Of a stretch of 62,160 bases of DNA, positions 50,472 to 60,024 are shown one piece after another. The DNA comes from Osedax symbiont Rs1 (GTDB lineage Bacteria; Pseudomonadota; Gammaproteobacteria; Pseudomonadales; Balneatricaceae): positions 77,522 to 139,681 of the forward strand of contig ASZJ01000056.1 in the NCBI GenBank assembly GCA_000416275.1, read 5' to 3'. Each line of letters opens with the position of its first letter. The stretch's first letter is position 1. The notes under the pieces are model-generated. The model searched no databases. It worked only from the letters and a program-made list of their open reading frames with translations, and had not been told where the DNA came from. A program made the position numbers and the translations under genes.

Positions 50472-51045
50472 GTCATCTCTTGCGAGAGAAGCTGCGAACC
50501 TTAGAACTTATCAAAAATTTCTGCCATCGCTGGATCTCAAACGCCAGCAATTGATGGCAGAAAAAGCTAAGGCACAAAGCCATATTGTGCTAATGGAAGA
50601 GCGAGTGTCTGAATTAGTCCGACAGGTTAGGCGCGATCTACCGATGTTGAGCAATCGAGAGATTGATTTAGCAGGTTTGGTGACACTCGTCGATTACCAA
50701 CTGGTAACTGAAAACGTCGTCGGCACAAAACTGCCAATGGTAGAGAACATAATCATTGAAAAAAAATCCTATTCAAAAATCGCCAAACCGCATTGGGTCG
50801 ATGATGTAGCGAGATTACTGCAAGCTATGCTCGAGCTGCGCCTAAGCATGCAGGTCGCTAAACAGCGACTGTCTCTACTGAAAATAGCGACCAAGACGAT
50901 CACCCAAAGAGTTAATCTTTTTGACAAGGTTTTAATCCCGACAGCGGCGGCAAATATTAAAAAAATTAAAATCTATTTGAGCGATGACCAAATGGCTGCT
51001 GTGGTTCGATCAAAAATAGCCAAACGAAAACGGGCTTTGAAATGA
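50449..51045 (+). CDS. atpD: V/A-type ATPase subunit D (central shaft)
   Basis: Rotor shaft subunit inside the A3B3 head. 198 residues, mostly long helices: [20 protein letters not shown] to [16 protein letters not shown] at the N-terminus, and [28 protein letters not shown] near the C-terminus, the family signature. It starts inside the subunit B gene (23-base overlap) and its stop overlaps subunit I by ATGA. Confidence 0.92.
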   Translation: MARLQLNKSSLAREAANLRTYQKFLPSLDLKRQQLMAEKAKAQSHIVLMEERVSELVRQVRRDLPMLSNREIDLAGLVTLVDYQLVTENVVGTKLPMVENIIIEKKSYSKIAKPHWVDDVARLLQAMLELRLSMQVAKQRLSLLKIATKTITQRVNLFDKVLIPTAAANIKKIKIYLSDDQMAAVVRSKIAKRKRALK

Positions 51046-52838
51046 GTATTGCTCAACTTAAAAAAATATCTATTGTGGGCCGCTTGAGCGACAAGGAGTC
51101 GACGCTGCAATTTTTACAAGCTTTGGCCTGTCTACATATTATTCCGCTGGTGGGAAAACCGCTGGAGATTGAAAAAATAGCGCTGCGCAATGCCGAGCAT
51201 GCCCACAAGGCGTTACGATTTCTGAGCAGTGTGGCCAAGCCTCGCAGGCAAGTATCGCAAGATGCTGATTTTAATGTAGCTGAATTTGTCAGCTCGGTAT
51301 TAAAGCTTAAACAAAGTACCCGCGAGTGCCATGATAAATGTGACTTTTTAAAAAGCCGCATCAAGGCGATAAAACCTTGGGGTAATATTGATTTTATCGA
51401 TGACTCTCAACTGGTAGGTTTTCATTTCTGGTTTTATCAGCTGCCTTTAAAAGATAAGAAATATCTTGATGAGATTAAATTGCCCTGGCAGTTAATCTCT
51501 GCAGATAATCGCTTCCTGTTTGTGGTACTCATTTGTGCGGATGAGCCAGATGCATCATTACTCCCCGTGCCTCGTACTCATGTGGGCTCTGTGCCAATGG
51601 CAGAGCTGGTGATTCAGCTTGAGGAGACAGAAGTACAATTAGAGTCACTGCAAGCGGAGCAACTTGCTATGACTAGATACTTAACACTTTTACGGAAAAA
51701 TCTATCCATTGCAGAAACTCAGGCGGAATTGAATTTTGCCAAACAGCAGACCAGAGATGATGCCGGGATGTTCCTGTTACAAGGCTGGGTTCACGATCGG
51801 AGAGTGGCTGAAATTAGCCAGCATACCGATGACTTAAACTTTGCCGTATTAATAGAAGAACCCGCCTGGGATGAGGAGCCACCCACCTTATTAATCCAGC
51901 CAGAAAAAGAGGCGGCGGGGGTCGACATGGCATTATTCTATCAAGTGCCCAGTTATCGAAGTTGGGATCCTACGCTGCTTTTAATGGTTTCATTTAGTCT
52001 GTTCTTTAGCATGATAGTCGCTGATGCCGGCTATGGCGGAGTGATCTTATTAGCTCTGCTCTTCGCCTGGAAGCGCTTGTCAGCGACGGTTGAAATGAAG
52101 GCGTGGCGTCGTATGGGGCTCATTCTTGCCGGCACCACCATTGTTTATGGGGTGATGGTGGGGAGCTACTTTGGCATGGAACCGCCGATAGCATCGATCC
52201 TTGCCGATTTGAAAATCATTAGCTTAAACGACTTCGACCTAATGATGAAAATCTCCATTGTGGTCGGCATTATCCATATTGTGTTCGCTAATATTATGCG
52301 CATGCAAGTGATTCGTCGACGGCGCAGTTGTGTCGCAAGTTTTGGGTGGATCGGCATTCTTATCGGTGGGCTTGCACTCTGGCTAAGTGGGCAGGTAGGG
52401 CTGTGGTTCGTCATTGGCGCAGCTATCATGATTGTCGGACTCTGCTTAATCGTCTTTTTTACCAGCGAGAGGCCAATCGTCAAGCCATTAGATTGGGTCT
52501 GGCGCATCTTTGATGGGGTGAAAAGTTTAACTGGGGTGATGGGAGCTTTTGGCGATGTACTAAGTTATATGCGGCTTTTTGCGCTCGGCTTAGCGTCGGC
52601 ATCTCTGGCCATGACTTTTAATAATTTAGCTTTCGACATCATAGCAAGTAAGCCGGGGATTGGTTTGTTAGCGGGAATATTTATTCTGGCGGTCGGTCAT
52701 TTGTTAAATTTTTCTCTTGCCATGATGAGCAGTGTAGTACACGGCTTACGTCTTAATTATATTGAGTTTTTTAAATGGGGTTTACCCGAGGAAGGGTATG
52801 CTTTTCGAACATTTCGCCGTAAAGAGGTATCAAAATGA
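51042..52838 (+). CDS. atpI: V/A-type ATPase subunit I (membrane stator, a-subunit homologue)
   Basis: Membrane subunit that carries the ion half-channels. 598 residues: a cytoplasmic N-terminal half with coiled-coil segments (about 1-310) and a C-terminal half with seven or so helices. SLFFSMIVADAGYGGVILLAL is the family hallmark, as are the helix with the essential Arg in FGDVLSYMRLFALGLASASLA and VVHGLRLNYIEFFKWG. ATGA overlaps with both neighbours. Confidence 0.93.
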   Translation: MSIAQLKKISIVGRLSDKESTLQFLQALACLHIIPLVGKPLEIEKIALRNAEHAHKALRFLSSVAKPRRQVSQDADFNVAEFVSSVLKLKQSTRECHDKCDFLKSRIKAIKPWGNIDFIDDSQLVGFHFWFYQLPLKDKKYLDEIKLPWQLISADNRFLFVVLICADEPDASLLPVPRTHVGSVPMAELVIQLEETEVQLESLQAEQLAMTRYLTLLRKNLSIAETQAELNFAKQQTRDDAGMFLLQGWVHDRRVAEISQHTDDLNFAVLIEEPAWDEEPPTLLIQPEKEAAGVDMALFYQVPSYRSWDPTLLLMVSFSLFFSMIVADAGYGGVILLALLFAWKRLSATVEMKAWRRMGLILAGTTIVYGVMVGSYFGMEPPIASILADLKIISLNDFDLMMKISIVVGIIHIVFANIMRMQVIRRRRSCVASFGWIGILIGGLALWLSGQVGLWFVIGAAIMIVGLCLIVFFTSERPIVKPLDWVWRIFDGVKSLTGVMGAFGDVLSYMRLFALGLASASLAMTFNNLAFDIIASKPGIGLLAGIFILAVGHLLNFSLAMMSSVVHGLRLNYIEFFKWGLPEEGYAFRTFRRKEVSK

Positions 52839-53281
52839 ATGAGTTTGTAATTGGTTTAGGTTGGATGGGCATATACGCGCCGATGGCGCTCGGTTCTATT
52901 GCCAGCTCCATCGGTTGCTGCATTGCGGGGCAGGCAAGTATCGGAGCCATGTTAGAAACGGACAGTGGCTATGGCCGCTTTGTTGGAATATCAGCCTTTC
53001 CCTCGACCTTCGTAATTTATGGGATTGTCATCATGTTTACCTTAAATAGGGAGGTAACCATTGACAATGCGGGTGGGCTATTCGGTATCGGGATATTAGC
53101 GGGATTGGCCTTGCTGTATTGCGGAATATCACAGGGCAGAGCTTGTGCTTCTGCGATCTCCGCGGCCAAAGAAAAACCTGAAATATTTGGTTTGGCCCTG
53201 GCACCAGCGGCAATCATCGAAGGTTTTGGGGTGTTCGCCTTCGTCTTCGCGCTCGTGATAAGTGCAGGGATACCGCAATGA
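52835..53281 (+). CDS. atpK: V/A-type ATPase subunit K (proteolipid rotor ring)
   Basis: 148 residues forming two helical hairpins (four helices), the duplicated 16-kDa form. Only the second hairpin has the ion-binding carboxylate, Glu129 in AIIEGFGVF. Gln100 (ISQGRA) corresponds to a Na+ ligand of Enterococcus NtpK. In the first hairpin the P-x-T-Q-x-x-Y-G motif reads PSTFVIYG (56-63), so the Thr is kept but the neighbouring Gln is Phe59. ATGA overlaps on both sides. Confidence 0.92.
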   Translation: MNEFVIGLGWMGIYAPMALGSIASSIGCCIAGQASIGAMLETDSGYGRFVGISAFPSTFVIYGIVIMFTLNREVTIDNAGGLFGIGILAGLALLYCGISQGRACASAISAAKEKPEIFGLALAPAAIIEGFGVFAFVFALVISAGIPQ

Positions 53282-53955
53282 TTGAGTCGGATATTAACGC
53301 CCAAGGTGTCGATGCCTTAATCAAAAAACTGCATGAAGATGGGGTTTCTTCCGGGAGAGAGCAGGCAAAGAAAATTATTGCTGAGGCGGAGCATAAAGCT
53401 GAAAAAATACTGACCAAAGCTAAATTAGCTGCCGATAAATATTTAAAAGAGGCCCGTCTTGCGGCTGATAAATATCAGGCGGGAGGAGAACAAGCCTTAA
53501 ATACCGCGATGCGTGATGCTGTTCTATCAATGAAATCAGGGCTGATGGCCCATTTTCAAGCAGATCTAAAGCGACTGGTATCAGATTCACTATCGCAACC
53601 TGATATGTTAGAGAAAATGATTCTAGAAATAGTCGGTTCAGCCAAAAAATCGATAGGTACAGAAAAACACATCGATATCATCTTACCGGTCGAGGTGATC
53701 GGTTCTCAGGCAATCGAAGAGCGAGCCGAAGAGCTGCAAAATGGCGCGCTTACCCAATATGTGTTGGGTCTAACCCAAGCTATGTTCCAACAGGGGGTGA
53801 CACTGCATGCCGCCAATGACTTCTGCAGTGGTATACGGGTCAAACTTAACGACAAACATATAATTTTGGATTTATCCGAAGCGTCTATTACATCGTTATT
53901 AATGCAACATATGCAGCCCAGATTTCGGGCGTTATTAGAAGGTGTGATTAAATAA
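53278..53955 (+). CDS. atpE: V/A-type ATPase subunit E (peripheral stalk)
   Basis: 225 residues. The N-terminal half is a charged helix (EQAKKIIAEAEHKAEKILTK, LAADKYLKEARLAADKY) typical of the stator stalk. The globular C-terminal half contains VLGLTQAMFQQGVTL and ends in FRALLEGVIK. No separate subunit G/H gene is seen in the operon. It overlaps subunit K by ATGA. Confidence 0.88.
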   Translation: MIESDINAQGVDALIKKLHEDGVSSGREQAKKIIAEAEHKAEKILTKAKLAADKYLKEARLAADKYQAGGEQALNTAMRDAVLSMKSGLMAHFQADLKRLVSDSLSQPDMLEKMILEIVGSAKKSIGTEKHIDIILPVEVIGSQAIEERAEELQNGALTQYVLGLTQAMFQQGVTLHAANDFCSGIRVKLNDKHIILDLSEASITSLLMQHMQPRFRALLEGVIK

Positions 53956-53958
53956 AAA

Positions 53959-54651
53959 ATGAGTAATCAGGATGCCTATATCACCTTGATATCCAGCTTT
54001 CCCGCCTCGGAGCGCTTGTTCATTGAAAAACAAGCGCCACTGTCGAGGCTGCGGCTAGATCAGCGCCTCAAAGCGTTAACCCCGGATGATGCCAACACCT
54101 TATTAAGCATTGAATCTTTGTTTGCCTGGCAGCACTACAGCATGGACGATAGTGATGAAGCTATTATTCAGCGGGCGCGCCAGGTACTGGCTCAAATTCG
54201 GCAGCCGACGCTTAGGGCGATTATTACTGAACGTCTGGAGCTTAGGACTGCTGTTGCTGCGTTACGGCTGCGTAAAGAGGGAGCAGTAGCACCTATTAGC
54301 CCATGGGGCTTTGGTCGTTGGACCAAGACCATTGAAGCGAACTGGGCTGATGCGGTGTTTGCGCTAGGTACAGCGATGCCCTGGTTGCACGAGGCGAATA
54401 ATCTAATTAATAATCAAGATCCGCTGGGCTTTGAAAGATATATTTTGCAAGTGACTTACCGTCAATTACAGCGCCATGGGGCTAGGCACAGTTTCGATTT
54501 TGAAGCGGTGGTTATCTACGTTCTCAAGTGGCACATTTTTGATCGTTGGTCGCACAGTAATACCGAAGCTGCAGCAAGGCGCTTTGAAGCTCTGGTGCAA
54601 AGCGCACTAGGTAAATATGCAGACGCTAGCGCATTGGGAGAAATTAAGTGA
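53959..54651 (+). CDS. DUF2764 family protein, putative V-ATPase subunit C equivalent
   Basis: 230 residues. DUF2764 proteins are found in bacterial V/A-ATPase operons of Chlamydiae and spirochaetes in the place of subunit C, which links rotor and stator; a role as a C-like adaptor is inferred from position. Visible here: ITLISSFPASERLFIEKQAP near the N-terminus and the Trp-rich segment PWGFGRWTKTIEANWADAVF. Between subunits E (3-base gap) and A (GTGA overlap). Confidence 0.8.
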   Translation: MSNQDAYITLISSFPASERLFIEKQAPLSRLRLDQRLKALTPDDANTLLSIESLFAWQHYSMDDSDEAIIQRARQVLAQIRQPTLRAIITERLELRTAVAALRLRKEGAVAPISPWGFGRWTKTIEANWADAVFALGTAMPWLHEANNLINNQDPLGFERYILQVTYRQLQRHGARHSFDFEAVVIYVLKWHIFDRWSHSNTEAAARRFEALVQSALGKYADASALGEIK

Positions 54652-56519
54652 CAGTTAAGGCAAAACCACAGATTACCACCATCAATCCTACCGCCCAGAT
54701 TGTGGCGGTTCAAGATGATTTAGTGGAGATTGAATTAGTACCGGATAAGCACGGAGAACTAGCCGACCTGGTAAAAAATGAGGTCATTTATATACTACCG
54801 AGTATTTTAAATGAGCAGGGTCGCCAAGAGTACTTAAAAGCTGAAGTATTAAGGGTGCGGGGAAATACCGCAGATGCCCAAGTGTATGAAAGTACCCAGG
54901 GAGTGGCTGTGGGTGATAGTGTGCTGCAAACTGGCGAATTACTCTCAGTAGAATTGGGGCCGGGGCTGCTCGGGCAAATATTTGATGGTTTACAAGCTCC
55001 ACTGAAAAAAGTAAGCGAGGAATTTGCTACGTTTCTTCCCCGTGGCATAAATATCCCCGCGTTAGATATCAACGATAAATGGTCGTTCACGCCGGTGGTT
55101 AAAGTGGGTAGCGAAGTGAAGGCCGGCGATGTGCTGGGCACGGTACCAGAGGGGCGCTTTAGCCATAAAATAATGGTGCCTTTTAACTGGGCCGGGAAAT
55201 ACCAAGTAGCATGGATACAAAAGGGCAGCTGTAGAATACAAGATGCTATTGCTCATATCACCGATCAAGCTGGCAATGAAAAACAAGTCACACTCTCGCA
55301 AAAATGGCCGGTGCGCCGCTCACTACCGGCTGACCTTCTAAAAAGCACCAGCTCTAGCAGGCTCTATCCGGATGAACCGGTTTTAACCAATCAACGGATC
55401 ATCGATACATTTTTCCCGATAGCGCTAGGGGGAACCGCTTGTATCCCCGGGCCTTTTGGCGCCGGTAAAACCGTGCTACAAAACCAGATAGCCCGTAATG
55501 CAAAGGTCGATATAGTGATCATCGTGGCCTGTGGTGAAAGGGCGGGAGAAGTGGTGGAGACCATTCAAGAATTTCCGAAAATGATTGATCCCAGTTCCGG
55601 TAACAGCCTGATGGAAAGAACCATCATTATCTGCAACACCTCTTCGATGCCCGTTGCCGCGCGAGAAGCCTCGATTTTTACCGGGATAACGCTTGGCGAG
55701 TACTATCGGCAAATGGGGTTAAATGTACTCTTAATTGCCGACAGCACCTCGCGTTGGGCACAGGCGATGCGTGAAACATCGGGCAGATTAGAAGAAATCC
55801 CTGGAGAAGAAGGCTTTCCAGCGTATCTAGAGAGCTCTATCAAAGGCCTATATGAGCGCTCGGGAGTGATAGCAACCAATGATGGGGCAAAGGGCAGTTT
55901 GACCATGATAGGAACGGTATCACCGGCAGGGGGGAATTTTGATGAACCGGTAACCCAAAGCACATTATCCACCGTTAAATGCTTTTTAGGCTTGTCATCA
56001 GAGAGAGCTTACAAACGCTTTTATCCCGCGGTTGATCCTCTGATGTCATGGTCTCGCTACCTTACGCAGCTATCGACTTGGTATGACAAAAATCTTGAGC
56101 CTGGCTGGGTTGCAAGAGTAAAAAAGCTGCAAGAACTCTTAGTTAAAGGCGATCAGGTCTTGCAAATGATGCAAGTCACCGGCGAAGAAGGCGTCACCAT
56201 GGATGATTTCATCATCCAGCAAAAAGCCCTTTTTCTAGATATGGTCTACCTTCAGCAAGACGCCTTTGATGAAGTTGATTCAAGTGTTTCTTTTGAGCGG
56301 CAGCAATTGATCTTGAAAAAAATTCATAGCATATTCAACAACAGCTATCAGTTCGATTCAAAAGCGGCAGCGAGGAAATACTTCACAGAATTAACCGGGG
56401 TCTATAAAAACTTTAACTACGCCGCTGAGGGCACCCCTGATTACATCTCTCTACTGGAACAAATAGATAAAATGGCTCTCACCGCAACCACTGCTCAAGC
56501 GAAAGAAGCGTATCTTTAG
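54648..56519 (+). CDS. atpA: V/A-type ATPase subunit A (catalytic)
   Basis: Catalytic ATP-hydrolysing subunit, 623 residues. The P-loop is [15 protein letters not shown]; the catalytic Glu lies in [38 protein letters not shown] and EEGFPAYL follow. The N-terminal barrel and the extra bulge domain of A subunits (about 115-210) are present. It starts at GTG 54648, overlapping the upstream stop, with GGGAG upstream. It ends the operon; no subunit F gene follows before the repeat array. Confidence 0.96.
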   Translation: MTVKAKPQITTINPTAQIVAVQDDLVEIELVPDKHGELADLVKNEVIYILPSILNEQGRQEYLKAEVLRVRGNTADAQVYESTQGVAVGDSVLQTGELLSVELGPGLLGQIFDGLQAPLKKVSEEFATFLPRGINIPALDINDKWSFTPVVKVGSEVKAGDVLGTVPEGRFSHKIMVPFNWAGKYQVAWIQKGSCRIQDAIAHITDQAGNEKQVTLSQKWPVRRSLPADLLKSTSSSRLYPDEPVLTNQRIIDTFFPIALGGTACIPGPFGAGKTVLQNQIARNAKVDIVIIVACGERAGEVVETIQEFPKMIDPSSGNSLMERTIIICNTSSMPVAAREASIFTGITLGEYYRQMGLNVLLIADSTSRWAQAMRETSGRLEEIPGEEGFPAYLESSIKGLYERSGVIATNDGAKGSLTMIGTVSPAGGNFDEPVTQSTLSTVKCFLGLSSERAYKRFYPAVDPLMSWSRYLTQLSTWYDKNLEPGWVARVKKLQELLVKGDQVLQMMQVTGEEGVTMDDFIIQQKALFLDMVYLQQDAFDEVDSSVSFERQQLILKKIHSIFNNSYQFDSKAAARKYFTELTGVYKNFNYAAEGTPDYISLLEQIDKMALTATTAQAKEAYL

Positions 56520-56569
56520 CCAACAGCTAGAGATTAGCAGAATGTAGGTAGAACAGGAGCGGGCGGTGA

Positions 56570-57470
56570 AAAAACTATAAAAAACTGGTTTTACCACAGA
56601 GGTCACAGCGGGCACAGAGGAGGGGCTTAAAGACTTAAATCAAAAGTGAAGAGTTGTCAGCCAAGTGATTTTAAATTCAAAATTAATCACTAGAAATCTG
56701 CAAAATGCTGGTAGAACAGGATACGATCATAAAAACTGAGCTCGCAGCCTATTGTCATCATGGTTTTGTTTTTCCTTTATGCAGCGCAGCGCCTCTGCTA
56801 TAGAGAAAAGACTTTAAAAGACTAGTTTTACCACAGAGGGCACAGAGGTCACAGAGGAGGGACTTAAAAGACTAAAGCCTAGAAAATTGTTATTTTGCTA
56901 AGAATTAGATTGGTTGGTTTTAATGTTTTCTCTGTGCAGCGCAGCGCCTCTGCTATAGAGAAAAGACTTTAAAAGACTGTTTTACCACAGAGGTCACAGA
57001 GGTCACAGAGGAGGGATTTAAAAGACTAAAAGCCTAGAAAATTGTTATTTTGCTAAGAATTAGATTGGTTGGTTTTAATGTTTTCTCTGTGCAGCGCAGC
57101 GCCTCTGCTATAGAGAAAAGACTTTAAAAGACTGGTTTTACCACAGAGGGCACAGAGGTCACAGAGGAGGGACTTAAAAGACTAAAACCTAGAAAATTGT
57201 TGTTTTGCTAAGAATTAGATTGGTTGGTTTTAGGGTTTTCTCTGTGCAGCGCAGTGTCTGTGGATCTATTGAGAAAAGACTTTAAAAGACTAGTTTTACC
57301 ACAGAGGGCACAGAGGTCACAGAGGAGGGATTTAAAAGACTAAAACCTAGAAAATTGTTGTTTTGCTAAGAATTAGGTTGGTTGGTTTTAATGTTTTCTC
57401 TGTGCAGCGCAGCGCCTCTGTGGTGAAAAAATCTTTAAAATCTTGGTCTTACCCCAGAGAACACAGAGAG
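56570..57470. repeat. CCACAGAGG satellite-like array 2, about 155-bp period
   Basis: At least four near-identical units begin with TTTTACCACAGAGG at about 56825, 56980, 57134 and 57292, a period of roughly 155 bases. Each holds two or three CACAGAGG motifs, GGAGGGATTTAAAAGACTAAA, AGAAAATTGTT, AATTAGATTGGTTGGTTTTA and TCTCTGTGCAGCGCAGCGCC. Partial units lie on each side. High identity between units points to recent tandem amplification. Confidence 0.88.
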
Positions 57471-57519
57471 AATGGATTAAACGTTTATAGCCGTATATCA
57501 ATAGATTATAAGAGAGCTC

Positions 57520-57584
57520 GAGGCCTCTGCATAACTTACCCAGAGGGTATGATAACTGCGCTCGCAACGTTATGTAGAGGTCTC
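57520..57584. mobile_element. Family-A MITE, 65-bp deletion form
   Basis: GAGGCCTCTGCATAAC at the left and GTTATGTAGAGGTCTC at the right with only about 33 bases between (CCAGAGGGTATGATAACTGC is recognisable). Both ends are kept and the centre is lost, as in typical internally deleted MITEs. Confidence 0.7.
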
Positions 57585-57615
57585 TATAAACCTGAAATTA
57601 ATCGCATATCACTCG

Positions 57616-58884
57616 CTAGAAATATGGATGAGCAAAGTGAGAGAAGTTGCGCTCATCAATTACTTGTTTCATGATCTTTAGGTTTTTAAGCGCGCTAGCG
57701 AGCTCTTGCAGATCAGTCATTTCTAGCTGGCTATCTTGTTCAAATACTTTGACTTTAAGCGCAATTTTTTTAGCGCTGCCAGCATAAAACATTTCGTAAC
57801 ACTGGTAACTTCGCGGTGTCGCTTGGATTATCTTTTGCTTGTCGTGTTGTAATTGCTTAATTTGCTCTTTAAGTAGCGTATTAATGCTGTCGAGTTGCGC
57901 ATCATCAAAATACAGCTCGCTGTTATCGACATAAGTAGCGTACATATCAAAGATGGTAATAATATCGCCATCGTCTCGCGCTTGAATGGCCTGCGCCATT
58001 AAAGTTTGCTTAATCAGCTGTTGCTCAGGGTCTTGTTCGCGATCAGGGTGTAGCGCTCTGGCTATTCTTCGGAACATCTTTGAAATATTAGCGCCGTCTA
58101 ATAATTGACGTAACTTGTCGCTTTTTTGGCTGCGGGGTGGCTCTTGTGAGAAATCCGCATGCTCAGTGTCAAAGTTAAAGTCAAAATCGTCATCAGCGTC
58201 AAATTCATCATCGCCCAAAGAGGCTTTCATCTCGTTAAACTGAACCTTCATTTGTTCCATTTCATGTTCGAGTTCTTGGCGTTGTTGTTCATCAAAGGCT
58301 GCAATCTTATCTGCATCATCTAATAGACTTTGCTGCTGATTATTTAAAGAGTCCAGGAATTCCTCTCGATCTAATGCCTGTTGCGCTTGAAATTGCTGTG
58401 CCAACTGCTCAAATAATTCATCGAGACTCTCTGGAATATCATCGTCATTATCGGCTTCGAGATTAAAAGCACTGTGATGATCCTCGGATTGCTCATCTAA
58501 ATCATAAAATTTAGCCATGGTCTGGTTATATAACTTAATCTGTTGCTTAAACAAATCGGATACTTCAGGTTGCATTGCTTGAATGATTTGAAAAGAATCC
58601 TCTATCCACTCACTTAAAGCATCTCGGTTAAACCGGCCAAGAGACTTCATCCCTAAAAAGTGAATCTTCTTCTCAATAAGTTGATGCATTACCGCAACCG
58701 AGTTCGCTTCATAATTTTTTAAAATCGGCGCGACTTGCTCAACCAGTTTTTGTAGTTTTTGCTCGAAAGTGACATTAGAATTTTTCAGAGTAGCAATACG
58801 TTTCCAGAGCTTACTGAACTCTTTTTGTTTGGCGCTGACTTTCTTTGGCTCAGTATTTAATAACTGACTAACAGACAATTGCAT
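57616..58884 (-). CDS. J-domain-like coiled-coil protein
   Basis: 422 residues. Around 290-310, SKMFRRIARALHPDREQD resembles helix II and the HPD loop of DnaJ J-domains, followed by a helix (IKQTLMAQAIQARDDGDIIT), so it may recruit an Hsp70. Long Gln/Glu-rich coiled coil at about 175-240 and an acidic Asp run (DADDDFDFNFD). No Zn or substrate-binding J-protein domains. The partner chaperone is unknown. It lies alone between two repeat arrays. Confidence 0.65.
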   Translation of the reverse strand: MQLSVSQLLNTEPKKVSAKQKEFSKLWKRIATLKNSNVTFEQKLQKLVEQVAPILKNYEANSVAVMHQLIEKKIHFLGMKSLGRFNRDALSEWIEDSFQIIQAMQPEVSDLFKQQIKLYNQTMAKFYDLDEQSEDHHSAFNLEADNDDDIPESLDELFEQLAQQFQAQQALDREEFLDSLNNQQQSLLDDADKIAAFDEQQRQELEHEMEQMKVQFNEMKASLGDDEFDADDDFDFNFDTEHADFSQEPPRSQKSDKLRQLLDGANISKMFRRIARALHPDREQDPEQQLIKQTLMAQAIQARDDGDIITIFDMYATYVDNSELYFDDAQLDSINTLLKEQIKQLQHDKQKIIQATPRSYQCYEMFYAGSAKKIALKVKVFEQDSQLEMTDLQELASALKNLKIMKQVIDERNFSHFAHPYF

Positions 58885-59099
58885 ATCGATGGATTCTTAA
58901 AAAAATTGAGAATTGAGTATAACTAAAACCGCCAAGACTTGGCAGAGAAAGTGAGCAGCATGGGGGAAACAAGTTGATTAAGTCACAATCAGTTGCGGAA
59001 AAACAGGTTTTGGCTAGCGAGTTTAAGTTTAAGGGGTGGCCACTAAAGAACAAGTAAAGTGACCGCTAAAAAAGGATAGGGCCGTAAAAGCTGAGCCCA
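58885..59099. other. Upstream region of the J-domain-like gene, no gene seen
   Basis: About 215 bases before the repeat array; presumably it holds the promoter of the minus-strand gene. No clear -35/-10 pair was identified. Confidence 0.4.
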
Positions 59100-59740
59100 G
59101 AATTTATTGTAATTATAGTGTTCCGTTTTTCTCTGTGCCGGTACAGCACCTCTGCGGTGAATAAACCCTTAAAAAGACTAGTTTTACCACAGAGGGCACA
59201 GAGGAGGGATTTAAAGACTTAAATGAAAAATTATTGGTTGTGGGTCTGCTAATTAAAAATTAATCACTAGAAATCTGCAGAATGCTGGTAGAACAGGATA
59301 CGATCATAAAAACTGAGCTCGCAGCCTATTGTCATCATGGTTTTGTTTTTCCTTTGTGTAGCGCAGCATCTCTGCGGTGAATAGCCCCTTAAAAGACTAG
59401 TTTTACCACAGAGGGCACAGAGGTCACAGAGGAGGGACTTAAAGACTAAGTGAAAAGTGAAAAGTGAAAAGTGACGAATTTTCAGCCAAGTGATTTGAAA
59501 TCCAAGATTAATGGCTAGAGATTGCTGTCTTTCTAAATTTCTTGATTTTAATGTTTTCTCTGTGCAGCGCAGCGCCTCTGTGACCTCTGTGGTGAAAACG
59601 CCCTTAAGATCTTGGTTTTTGTTTTACTAGGTTTTAGGCTTTTCTCTGTGCAGCGCAGTGTCTGTGGATCTCGGTGGTGAAAAAAGACTTTAAAAGCTTG
59701 GTTTACCACAGAGGGCACCAGAGGTCACTTTCGCGGATAT
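59100..59740. repeat. CCACAGAGG satellite-like array 3
   Basis: Units like those of array 2 (TTTTACCACAGAGGGCACAG, GTTTTTCCTTTGTGTAGCGC) but more varied. AATTAATCACTAGAAATCTGC followed by AGAATGCTGGTAGAACAGGA is shared with about 56683-56721 of array 2, so longer blocks than the core unit were copied. Confidence 0.85.
59448..59474. repeat. Heptamer AAGTGAA, almost four copies
   Basis: Three perfect AAGTGAA units and a fourth lacking the last base, embedded in satellite array 3. Confidence 0.85.
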
Positions 59741-59864
59741 AGGCCTCGTTATCCTCAGAGAAGATGTGGGGCTTGTTCAGAGGTTCCTTAAGCGTTATCA
59801 ATCTGATATTGTCTGGCGCTTATGTGCCTTCGATTAGATATTTAAGGCAGACGATTCTAATGAT

Positions 59865-60024
59865 CCTGAATCAGTGACATCACTGCACCACATAGCGCAA
59901 GCTCTTGATTCTACAGCGGTTAGAAAAATACCCGCTGAACCTATGGGTGCAGCTAAGATTTTTCAATTCCACTGTAAAACCAATATCTTACACTCTGTAT
60001 TTACTTTGAAATCTCGGATTCAGG
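59865..60024. mobile_element. Family-B MITE upstream of the OmpA-like gene
   Basis: 160-bp element from CCTGAATCAGTGACATC to CGGATTCAGG, flanked by ATGAT at 59860-59864 and 60025-60029. It is nearly identical to the 43.5-kb copy over the interior (GCAGCTAAGATTTTTCAATT, CCAATATCTTACACTCTGTA), which suggests recent mobility. An open frame crosses it into the downstream gene. Confidence 0.88.

Noticed and set aside
56570-57470. CRISPR array
   Set aside because: Repeats of about 155 bp follow each other with conserved spacers; there are no unique spacers and no cas genes.
57363-57674. 103-codon frame through the satellite array and MITE
   Set aside because: It consists of repeat DNA and overlaps the end of the J-domain-like gene.
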